NCBI GenBank assembly: GCA_964405805.1
Contig: CAYOPE010000013.1
Location: 1 to 25,367 of the forward strand
Direction of reading: 5' to 3'
Source: CAYOPE01 sp964405805
GTDB lineage: Bacteria; Patescibacteriota; Doudnabacteria; UBA920; O2-02-FULL-48-8
Length of the DNA: 25,367 nt
Under the pieces are notes generated by a model, which was given only the letters and a program-made list of their open reading frames with translations, was not told the DNA's origin and did no database searches. Positions within the stretch are counted from its first letter, which is position 1. The number at the start of each line of letters is the position of its first letter. A program made the position numbers and the translations under genes. Of the stretch, positions 19,752 to 25,367 are shown piece by piece.

Positions 19752-20585
19752 ATGCTATTTGACACTCACACCCACGTCAATTTCGCAGCGTTCAAAGATG
19801 ATTGCGAGGAAGTCGTGAAAAGATCGCTGCAAGCAGAAACTTGGATGATAAATGTCGGCACACAGACTGACACGTCCAAGGCTTGTGTAGAATTGGCAGA
19901 GAAATTTCCGCAGGGAGTGTATGCCGCGATTGGTCTCCATCCCGTGCACACTTACGCGCAAATGCTGGATGAAGAGGAGTCGCATTTCCAGTCGCGAGCT
20001 GAAGAGTTTGATCCGGCAGTGTACGAAGCCATGTTGAGCGAGAAAGTCGTGGCAGTGGGCGAGTGCGGCCTGGATTATTTTCGCTTACCAGCGGATCAGG
20101 ATCCAGAAAAGATTAAAAAAATCCAGAAAACAGAATTGATCAAGCAGCTCGAGTTTGCGAAAAAGCACAACTTGCCAATCACTTTTCATTGTCGAGACGC
20201 TTATGAAGATTTACTCGAAATTTTGAAAAGCGAATACGATGGCAAGCCAGGCGTGATTCATTCCTTCACAGACACTTGGGAAACTGCGAAGAAATTTCTG
20301 GATCAAGGATTTTATATTGCACTGAACGGCATTTTGACTTTTGACAAAACAGGCAAGCTTGCCGAAGTAGTTAAGAACACGCCTGTTGACCGACTTCTGA
20401 TCGAGACGGACGCGCCGTATCTGACTCCTCCGCCATTTCGTGGAAAAAGAAATGAGCCCAGTTATGTCCAGTATGTGGCGAAGAGGGCGGCTGAAATAAA
20501 AAAAATCGACCTTGCTGAGGTCGGAAACCAAACTTTTGAGAATGCTTGCAGGCTATTTAAAATAGCGAGACCGACGAACCCTTAG
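19752..20585 (+). CDS. tatD: TatD-family metal-dependent hydrolase/DNase
   Basis: TIM-barrel metallo-hydrolase; characterised members are 3'-5' DNases acting in repair. 277 aa with metal ligands in FDTHTHVNF (H6, H8), AVGECGLDYF (Glu), ITFHCRDA (His), GVIHSF (His) and LIETDAPYLTPPPFRGKRNE (Asp). All expected ligands are seen. The start ATG 19752 directly abuts the right array of the preceding element and has no SD. The C-terminal residues and the TAG lie in a hairpin shared with the convergent gene, so the last few amino acids (PTNP) may have been altered by that gene's arrival. Confidence 0.94.
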   Translation: MLFDTHTHVNFAAFKDDCEEVVKRSLQAETWMINVGTQTDTSKACVELAEKFPQGVYAAIGLHPVHTYAQMLDEEESHFQSRAEEFDPAVYEAMLSEKVVAVGECGLDYFRLPADQDPEKIKKIQKTELIKQLEFAKKHNLPITFHCRDAYEDLLEILKSEYDGKPGVIHSFTDTWETAKKFLDQGFYIALNGILTFDKTGKLAEVVKNTPVDRLLIETDAPYLTPPPFRGKRNEPSYVQYVAKRAAEIKKIDLAEVGNQTFENACRLFKIARPTNP

Positions 20586-20598
20586 GAGGGCTCGTCGG
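20571..20598. repeat. Hairpin shared by two convergent stop codons
   Basis: CCGACGAACCC (20571-20581) pairs with GGGCTCGTCGG (20588-20598), one mismatch, around TTAGGA. The loop contains both stop codons, TAG (plus) and TAA (minus). No T tract follows on either side, so classical termination is doubtful. Confidence 0.6.
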
Positions 20599-21055
20599 CT
20601 ACGTACGGAGCGATGCGCAGTCTGCGCAGAAACCGTCGGTCGTTGGCGGTGATTTCGTAGACCCTTTTTTGTCGAGAGGGCGATGCCGGAGATGCGATAG
20701 GTTCGTACTCGATCATCACAGCAAATGCCTCGAAATCAGGCCTGTTGATTTTGAAATCGGCATAGCGCGTAAACCAGTTGCTGTACTCTGGTGTACCGTT
20801 GTACCGAAACAGCACTGATTCGAAGCGCCCGGCGTATTCGCTGAAGGCATTGCTGTGGCAGGGCCGGTTGGCCCCGGATTCCTTCATGAATACGCAGCGA
20901 GCTACGAGGGTCACTGCCTTGCCGGTTTCTTTTCTGATCAAGGCCAGCAGGACACCGATATCGGAAGTTCGTCGGTTTTCGAGTAGACGGAGGACTTGCT
21001 CGTATCCCATTCTTAGAATTTCGCCTTCTGTACGTTCTTGAAGTGTTACGGCCAT
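20582..21055 (-). CDS. Hypothetical protein, 157 aa, GC-rich cassette
   Basis: Not recognised. It is soluble with a helical N-terminal third (ILRMGYEQVLRLLENRR, ALIRKETGKAVTL), a middle part with aromatic residues (FESVLFRYNGTPEYSNWF) and an Arg-rich end (DRRFLRRLRI). No signal peptide or membrane helix. AGGAGG (21066-21061) is 5 nt before ATG 21055, which fixes the start. A promoter TTGCTA-17-TAAAAT lies on the minus strand at 21109-21081, overlapping the divergent leuS promoter. The stop overlaps the tatD stop by 4 bp. GC-rich codons and a strong SD put it with the other foreign cassettes. Confidence 0.72.
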   Translation of the reverse strand: MAVTLQERTEGEILRMGYEQVLRLLENRRTSDIGVLLALIRKETGKAVTLVARCVFMKESGANRPCHSNAFSEYAGRFESVLFRYNGTPEYSNWFTRYADFKINRPDFEAFAVMIEYEPIASPASPSRQKRVYEITANDRRFLRRLRIAPYVADEPS

Positions 21056-21080
21056 GAGATCCTCCTACCAATGTGAAAAT

Positions 21081-21109
21081 ATTTTAGCAGTTTATCAAAT
21101 CGCTAGCAA
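21081..21109 (-). promoter_or_regulatory. Promoter of the leftward 157-aa gene
   Basis: Minus-strand TTGCTA (21109-21104), 17-nt spacer, TAAAAT (21086-21081). It interleaves with the leuS promoter on the other strand. Confidence 0.55.
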
Positions 21110-21120
21110 AATGCTAGAAT
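21092..21120 (+). promoter_or_regulatory. leuS promoter
   Basis: TTATCA (21092-21097), 17-nt spacer, TAGAAT (21115-21120), 9 nt before the leuS ATG, leaving almost no leader. Confidence 0.6.
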
Positions 21121-21129
21121 ATGTAAGCA

Positions 21130-22578
21130 ATGGAAACTTACGATCACAAAGAAATAGAGAAGAAGTGGCAAGCGGCTTGGGAGAAAGACGAACTGCACAA
21201 AGCTTCGGATAAGCCGAAAAAGAAGCAGTATGTTTTGGATATGTTTCCGTATATCTCGGGAGCTGGTTTGCATGTTGGCCACCCAGAAGGCTATACAGCA
21301 ACTGATATCTATAGCCGATACTTGCGCATGAATGGTTTCGATGTCCTACATCCCATGGGCTGGGACGCATTTGGTTTGCCTACGGAAAATTTTGCCATCA
21401 AGTCAGGGATCCCTCCGCAGGAATCAGTGAAAAAATATGCTGATAGATTTAGGCAACAGATCAAATCTTTCGGGTTTTCTTATGATTGGTCACGCGAGGT
21501 GAACACTTCGGATCCGGATTATTATAAATGGACGCAATGGATTTTTTTGCAACTGTATAAAAAAGGTTTGGCTTATAAAAAAGAAGCTTACGTAAACTGG
21601 TGTCCGAAAGACCAGACTGTTTTAGCAAATGAACAAGTAGTAAACGGATGCTGTGAGCGGTGCGGCACGGAAGTAGTGCAGAAACTTTTGTCCCAGTGGT
21701 TTTTTAAGATTACAGATTTTGCTGAGCGCTTGCTGGATGGTTTAGAGCAAGTCGACTGGCCAGAGCCGATCAAGCTCATGCAGAAAAATTGGATCGGCAA
21801 ATCCGAAGGCGCTGAGATCGAGTTTCCAATTGCAAATCCAAGAATGAAACGGGTTGTAATATTGCACGGTCGAAACGGAACACCTGATAATTATGTTTTT
21901 CCTTGGCTCAAAAAATCTTTGGAAGCTAAGGGTTTTGAAGTGCAATTGCCAACACTACCAAATACTGACGAACCTGATGACCAGGAGCAGGCAGATTTTG
22001 TTCAGAAAAATTGTGAGCTTGATGAAAATACCGTAATTATCGGAATGTCATTTGGCGGCGTGGTTGCGCTAAGGCTTTTAGAACGCGGGATAAAAGTTCA
22101 TGGTGCCATATTGGCTGCTACCCCCATCAGCGGTAAGTATCTTGACGGTAAGGTCCGAGCTAGTGTGACTCAAGCTGTGCAGCATGGCTTTGATTATACA
22201 AAAATCCGTAAATATGCGGATTATTTTAAAGTGCTGTTTGATTCAACTGATACAGTTGTTCCACAAGAAGACGGTCAGATTTTGGCCAAGAACTTAGGAA
22301 CTATTTGCCAAGTTTTTGGGGGTCAAGCCCCTCATTTTTCAGGTGAACAAGAGCCGGCGATCCTTGACGCTCTCTTGCCAAACATCAAAGTTTTCACGAC
22401 CCGACCTGATACTTTATATAGCGGAACATTTTTGGTGGTAGCACCAGAGAGTCCGTACGTACAAAGCCGAAAAGGGATGTCAGAAAACAAGAAGGAAATC
22501 GAAGCCTATCTGGAAGCTACGAAAAAGAAAACGGAGCTTCAACGCACGGCTCTGGAAAAAGAAAAAACAGGAAAATAA
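21130..22578 (+). CDS. leuS: Leucyl-tRNA synthetase, N-terminal part, with an alpha/beta-hydrolase inserted at the editing domain
   Basis: Class I synthetase for tRNA-Leu. HVGHPEGYTATD (HIGH motif, residues about 49-60) and the catalytic-domain segments SYDWSREVNTSDP, YVNWCPKDQTVLANEQV and QKNWIGKSEGAEIEFPI are normal. At residue ~237 the sequence changes into a complete RBBP9/YdeN-like hydrolase of about 180 aa: VVILHGRNGTPDNYVFPWLK, GMSFGG with nucleophile S307, DSTDTVVP with D374 and QAPHFSG with H402. At ~419 LeuRS resumes with IKVFTTRPDTLYSGTFLVVA (CP1 editing domain). The frame ends at EKEKTGK-stop, inside the editing domain; homology stops near 22571 and the gene continues after the gap at 22785. 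Intact in the living cell or truly split: undecided. Confidence 0.9.
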   Translation: METYDHKEIEKKWQAAWEKDELHKASDKPKKKQYVLDMFPYISGAGLHVGHPEGYTATDIYSRYLRMNGFDVLHPMGWDAFGLPTENFAIKSGIPPQESVKKYADRFRQQIKSFGFSYDWSREVNTSDPDYYKWTQWIFLQLYKKGLAYKKEAYVNWCPKDQTVLANEQVVNGCCERCGTEVVQKLLSQWFFKITDFAERLLDGLEQVDWPEPIKLMQKNWIGKSEGAEIEFPIANPRMKRVVILHGRNGTPDNYVFPWLKKSLEAKGFEVQLPTLPNTDEPDDQEQADFVQKNCELDENTVIIGMSFGGVVALRLLERGIKVHGAILAATPISGKYLDGKVRASVTQAVQHGFDYTKIRKYADYFKVLFDSTDTVVPQEDGQILAKNLGTICQVFGGQAPHFSGEQEPAILDALLPNIKVFTTRPDTLYSGTFLVVAPESPYVQSRKGMSENKKEIEAYLEATKKKTELQRTALEKEKTGK

Positions 22579-22647
22579 ATTTCAAAAAATAATTACTTTT
22601 GCCTCGCAATATAAATTTCATAACTACTAATTTCCCCATTTAACACT

Positions 22648-22774
22648 ATGGAAGCTCACGTGCAAACTCACCATGCTGACCGCCACGCAAACATTAAGCT
22701 AAAAGACGGTTTATGGGCTGGCTTCACAGCCGGAATATTTAAAGCCATCGTCGTTTGCATGACCAGCTTAATTA
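22648..22774 (+). CDS. Possible small membrane protein, start only, cut by gap
   Basis: An ATG at 22648 opens 42 codons that run into the N gap: His-rich MEAHVQTHHADRHANIKLKD followed by a hydrophobic stretch (GLWAGFTAGIFKAIVVCMTS). It could be the N-terminus of a small membrane protein or phage-type protein, but I do not recognise it and there is no SD. The surrounding 22579-22774 sequence is AT-rich and unlike leuS. It may come from another locus or strain. Confidence 0.35.
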
Positions 22775-22784
22775 NNNNNNNNNN
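22775..22784. other. Scaffold gap (10 N)
   Basis: Ten Ns splitting leuS. The real distance and the adjacency are unknown. Confidence 0.98.
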
Positions 22785-24281
22785 CGGACGGTTCTGGAAG
22801 AAGAAAAAACAGGAGTCGAGCTGAAGGGGCTAAAAGTTATAAATCCTGGCACCAAAGAAGAGATTCCAGTCTGGATCGCTGACTTTGTCTTGGCTAGCTA
22901 TGGCACTGGAGCGGTATTTGCTGATGCTCATGATGAGCGCGATTTTGAATTTGCGAAAAAGTACAAAATTCCTCTGAAGACAACTTTGAAGCCGAAAGAT
23001 GGCAGTAATGACAAAAAAATCCGCAATTTGGAAGTTTGTTTTACAGAAAAAGGAATTTTGTACGACTCGGAAGAGTTTTCAGGCATGATTTCAGAAGAAG
23101 CAATTCCGAAGATTGGTAAAAAATTCGGAAAGCTCGTCACTAAGTATAAATTACGCGATTGGCTGGTGAGCCGTCAGAGATACTGGGGAGCGCCGATTCC
23201 GATTATTTATTGCGAAAAGTGCGGAATGCAAGCAGTGGCAGAAAAAGATTTGCCAGTTCTGTTACCCACTGATGTAGACTTTTTGCCCACAGGCGAGTCG
23301 CCGATTGCTAGATCCAAGTCTTTTCACAAAGTAGAATGTCCGAATTGTGGCGGAGAAGCCAAGCGAGACTCAGACACTATGGACACATTTGTGGACTCTT
23401 CTTGGTATTTTTTCCGCTTTACAGACCCGCATAATGATCGAGAATTCGCTAATAAGAAAAAAATACAAACATGGCTGCCAGTAGATACTTATGTCGGGGG
23501 CGCTGAGCATGCAGTATTGCATTTGTTGTATGCTAGATTTTTTACCAAAGTCTTGCATGATTTTGGTTTTATCGACTTTGAAGAACCTTTCCTCAAATTG
23601 CGCAATCAAGGACTCATCCTGGGTCCTGATGGCGAAAAAATGAGTAAGTCGCGAGGCAATGTCATCAATCCGGATGAAGTGATTGAACAATATGGCGCTG
23701 ACTCATTTCGAATGTACGAAATGTTCATGGGGCCTTTGGAAGATGCGAAACCCTGGGCGACTAAAGGCATTGTGGGTTTGAAAAGATTTTTGGACAAAGT
23801 GGCACGCTTTGCTTGTCATCCTGAGCGAAGCAAAGGATCTCACATTCACAAGCTTATCAAAAAAGTCAGCTCTGATATTCAGAATTTTAAATTCAATACA
23901 AGCATCGCGGCTTTCATGGAATTTTTGAACGACAATAAAGAATTGTCTCAGGAAGACTGGGAAAAGTTTTTGATTCTTTTGGCTCCCTTTGCCCCACACC
24001 TGACCGATGAGCTTTGGCACAATCTGGGCCACAAAGACTCGATTCACAGACAAGCATGGCCGAAGTATGATGAAAAATTATCAAAAGACGAGACAGTGAC
24101 TGTGGTCGTCCAGATTCTTGGCCGCGTGCGAGCATCACTCGAGTTGCCATCAGGAACTTCGCAGGCAGACGTGAAAGCAGAAGCAATGCAAGACCCGAAC
24201 GTGAAAAGACACCTTGAAGGCAAAGAAGTTATCAAAGAAATTTTCGTACAAGATAAATTAATTAATTTCGTAGTAAAGTAA
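22785..24281 (+). CDS. leuS: Leucyl-tRNA synthetase, C-terminal part
   Basis: Continues LeuRS in frame from RTVLEEEKTGVELKGL, repeating about 10 residues already seen at the end of the first part. The remaining editing domain has FVLASYGTGAVFADAHDERD with the conserved discriminator Asp in the AHDERD segment; then the zinc-like CEKCGMQAVAEKDLP...CPNCGG, DSDTMDTFVDSSWYFFRF, KMSKS as EKMSKSRGNVINP, the anticodon-binding helices and a short C-terminal domain. Between the KMSKS domain and the helical domain sits FACHPERSKGSHIH, the translation of a dispersed-repeat-like sequence (23814-23841). Together the two parts cover all LeuRS domains, so the gene is probably whole in the genome. Confidence 0.92.
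   Translation, partial: RTVLEEEKTGVELKGLKVINPGTKEEIPVWIADFVLASYGTGAVFADAHDERDFEFAKKYKIPLKTTLKPKDGSNDKKIRNLEVCFTEKGILYDSEEFSGMISEEAIPKIGKKFGKLVTKYKLRDWLVSRQRYWGAPIPIIYCEKCGMQAVAEKDLPVLLPTDVDFLPTGESPIARSKSFHKVECPNCGGEAKRDSDTMDTFVDSSWYFFRFTDPHNDREFANKKKIQTWLPVDTYVGGAEHAVLHLLYARFFTKVLHDFGFIDFEEPFLKLRNQGLILGPDGEKMSKSRGNVINPDEVIEQYGADSFRMYEMFMGPLEDAKPWATKGIVGLKRFLDKVARFACHPERSKGSHIHKLIKKVSSDIQNFKFNTSIAAFMEFLNDNKELSQEDWEKFLILLAPFAPHLTDELWHNLGHKDSIHRQAWPKYDEKLSKDETVTVVVQILGRVRASLELPSGTSQADVKAEAMQDPNVKRHLEGKEVIKEIFVQDKLINFVVK
23814..23841 (+). repeat. Dispersed-repeat-like sequence inside leuS
   Basis: 28 bp starting TGTCATCCTGAGCGAAGC and ending AAAGGATCTC, very close to a repeat found between and inside genes in many unrelated bacteria and usually translated as CHPERSEGS. 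Here it stays in frame and adds about 9 residues to LeuRS. Confidence 0.65.
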
Positions 24282-24288
24282 TATATCC

Positions 24289-24307
24289 CTAATTCGGGCG
24301 AATAAGG
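24289..24307. repeat. Palindromic flank of the 83-aa gene, left
   Basis: CTAATTCGGGCGAATAAGG, containing ATTCG-GG-CGAAT. A very similar sequence lies at the other end of the gene. Confidence 0.5.
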
Positions 24308-24316
24308 GGCATATGG

Positions 24317-24568
24317 ATGAACATCGAACAAGAGATTGAACAACTCAAAGCCAGAAACGCGCGAGTAGAAAAAGACAAAGCCTGGGAAGTCAGTTGGGCT
24401 CGGAGACTTACTATTGCGATCGCGACCTACATCATCGCTGGTATTTGGCTAGTGATGATTTCTGACTCCAATCCTTGGCTGAAAGCACTCGTGCCTGCAG
24501 TAGGCTATTTGCTTTCGACTTTATCGATTCCTATAGTTAAGCGCTGGTGGTCTAATTCGCGCGAATAG
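24317..24568 (+). CDS. Small two-helix membrane protein, 83 aa
   Basis: An N-terminal charged, coiled-coil-like helix (EQEIEQLKARNARVEKDKAW, residues 4-23) is followed by WARRLTIAIATYIIAGIWLVM (given in two halves: WARRLTIAIA and TYIIAGIWLVM, membrane helix 1), the polar turn SDSNPW, and LKALVPAVGYLLSTLSIPIV as helix 2, with a short basic tail. I recall proteins of this pattern as recurrent in Parcubacteria but know no function. AAGGGG (24304-24309) is 7 nt before ATG 24317. The TAG stop overlaps the SD of the next gene, so translation of the two is probably coupled. Confidence 0.82.
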   Translation: MNIEQEIEQLKARNARVEKDKAWEVSWARRLTIAIATYIIAGIWLVMISDSNPWLKALVPAVGYLLSTLSIPIVKRWWSNSRE

Positions 24569-24569
24569 G
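24553..24569. repeat. Palindromic flank of the 83-aa gene, right
   Basis: TAATTCGCGCGAATAGG with the perfect 12-bp palindrome ATTCGCGCGAAT (24555-24566), differing from the left flank by a G-to-C change and one A. It encodes the last residues of the 83-aa protein. Confidence 0.5.
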
Positions 24570-24577
24570 AGAATAGT

Positions 24578-24619
24578 TTATGACCTCCCCCAGCCCCTCC
24601 TTAAAAGGAGGGGAGTTAA
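24578..24619. repeat. 42-bp repeat, copy 2 (inverted copy of 14380-14421)
   Basis: Exact reverse complement of 14380-14421 over all 42 positions. It contains the ATG of the sua5 gene and encodes its first 13 residues. Confidence 0.9.
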
Positions 24620-25212
24620 ACCGAGCGGTTCAAGTTCTCAAAGCCGGCGGGGTCGTGGTGTATCCCACTGACACCGCTTATGGTTTGGCTGTGGATGCGA
24701 CCAATGCGTCTGCGGTAAGAAAATTATACGCACTCAAAGGCCGGGGATTTCATAATCCGATTCATGTCATCCCACCGATTCGAGCTGACATTCTCACATT
24801 CGCACGAATGAGCGAACGTGAAGAAAGGCTTGTGGATGCGATTATGCCTGGCCCGATCACGCTGGTTGTTGCTTTGAAAGCTAAAGGTAAGTCATGGCAA
24901 CTGCTTTCAGCAGGCACTGGCACGATTGGCATTCGCAGACCCAAGCATAAGTTAGCTTTAGATCTGGGTATGCTACTCGGCAAGCCGATTACGACCACAT
25001 CTGCCAACTTATCAGGCCAGCCCAACTGTTATTCTGTGGCGGAAGTCAAAAAACAATTCGTAAAGTCGAGGTTAAAGCCTGATTTGTACCTGGATGGCGG
25101 CAGGCTGAAGCAGACCAAGCCTTCGACTGTCGTGTCATTGGTAAACGGGCGTGTTACAATACTAAGACCAGGACCAATTAGCGAAAAACAAATCAAAAAT
25201 GCTCTTAAGTAG
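24580..25212 (+). CDS. tsaC: Threonylcarbamoyl-AMP synthase (TsaC/Sua5, YrdC domain)
   Basis: Makes threonylcarbamoyl-adenylate from Thr, bicarbonate and ATP for the t6A37 modification of ANN-decoding tRNAs. 210 aa with the YrdC domain: VLKAGGVVVYPTDTAYGLAV (N-terminal KxR/S-T-x-R-like binding region), KLYALKGRGFHNPIHVI, MPGPITLVV, GTIGIRRPKH, PITTTSANLSGQPN and STVVSLVNGRVTILRPG. There is no Sua5 C-terminal domain, so it is the short TsaC-like form. The first 13 residues (MTSPSPSLKGGEL) are translated repeat; no other in-frame ATG exists before the YrdC core. AGGAG (24567-24571) is 8 nt before ATG 24580. Confidence 0.93.
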   Translation: MTSPSPSLKGGELNRAVQVLKAGGVVVYPTDTAYGLAVDATNASAVRKLYALKGRGFHNPIHVIPPIRADILTFARMSEREERLVDAIMPGPITLVVALKAKGKSWQLLSAGTGTIGIRRPKHKLALDLGMLLGKPITTTSANLSGQPNCYSVAEVKKQFVKSRLKPDLYLDGGRLKQTKPSTVVSLVNGRVTILRPGPISEKQIKNALK

Positions 25213-25367
25213 AAGGCGCCATTACTTTTCGTATGAGCTCAACAGGGAAATTGTCGAGTTGTATTGGAATACGCTGCTTTATAACCTCGCCATCAATCTG
25301 ACTTTCGTCTTTGAGCCGATTTTTTTGTATAAGCTTGGTTTTTCGCTTGTTGAAATTTTATACTATT
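25199..25367 (+). CDS. MFS-like permease, N-terminal fragment, cut by window end
   Basis: ATG 25199 overlaps the end of the tsaC gene by 14 bp in another frame and stays open to the end of the window (56 codons). The translation starts MLLSRRRHYFSYELNREIVE and continues with a hydrophobic helix (LYWNTLLYNLAINLTFVFEP) and FLYKLGFSLVEILYY, a pattern like the first transmembrane segments of major-facilitator-type permeases. The basic start and Pro in the first helix pair fit. Full identification needs the remaining sequence. Overlap suggests coupled translation with tsaC. Confidence 0.65.
   Translation, partial: MLLSRRRHYFSYELNREIVELYWNTLLYNLAINLTFVFEPIFLYKLGFSLVEILYY

Noticed and set aside
20736..21071. 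111-aa open frame on the minus strand overlapping the 157-aa gene in another frame
   Set aside because: No start signal; the 157-aa frame has AGGAGG at 5 nt and better coding character.
22755..22784. Start of the second LeuRS part at 22755
   Set aside because: The frame would include unknown bases and the sequence before the gap is unrelated to LeuRS; the supported part begins at 22785.

Overview
The window looks like a piece of a Patescibacteria (Candidate Phyla Radiation, probably Parcubacteria-like) draft genome. Reasons: a compact run of housekeeping genes of moderate GC (rpsO-pnp, tgt, glycyl-, methionyl- and leucyl-tRNA synthetases, tatD, xth, tsaC/sua5), short intergenic spaces, very few Shine-Dalgarno (SD) sequences on these native genes, several promoters whose -10 box sits exactly 6 nt before the ATG (leaderless mRNAs), and a MetRS without the C-terminal tRNA-binding domain. 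TGA is used as a stop (xth-linked peptidase gene, MOSC gene), so the code is standard and not the TGA=Gly code of Gracilibacteria/Absconditabacteria. The assignment is inference; no rRNA or tRNA gene is present to anchor it. Two runs of ten Ns (5766-5775, 22775-22784) are scaffold gaps, and both fall at gene breaks that should be treated with caution.

Layout: 1-2830 rpsO and pnp. 2850-5666 a group of small accessory genes: NYN-domain nuclease, ANT/LinA-like nucleotidyltransferase, aminoglycoside-phosphotransferase-like kinase, FlaR-like P-loop kinase. 5630-8600 a compositionally foreign island of GC-rich single-gene cassettes (MOSC protein, 150-aa unknown, secreted 146-aa unknown, and a leftward 119-aa unknown plus minimal PadR regulator), most with strong AGGAGG-type SDs and strong intrinsic terminators. 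8600-11070 a membrane-anchored Mrr-like nuclease and a secreted Ig-like/PxKF protein. 11070-12432 a structured intergenic element and tgt; 12428-12966 a second foreign cassette (STAS-like). 12970-17742 glyS, M16 peptidase, xth, AI-2E-family permease. 17742-20585 metG, a GxxExxY nuclease-fold gene and tatD. 20582-21055 a third foreign cassette on the minus strand. 21130-24281 leuS, broken by a gap and carrying a complete alpha/beta-hydrolase inside its editing-domain region. 24317-25367 a small two-helix membrane protein, tsaC/sua5 and the start of an MFS-like permease.

Most notable structure: the GxxExxY gene lies between two inverted arrays of four TRCGAA hexamers each, beginning one base after the metG stop and ending two bases before the tatD start; the arrays supply the gene's ATG codons and its stop codon. 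An 'empty' version, four TACGAA facing four TTCGTA around a short loop, stands just upstream of metG. This looks like a small gene-carrying element and its gene-less relative. Other repeat families have entered coding DNA: a perfect 42-bp inverted repeat provides the glyS stop and the sua5 start, and a dispersed-repeat-like sequence is translated in frame inside LeuRS. Several findings could be artefacts of draft assembly and are marked so.
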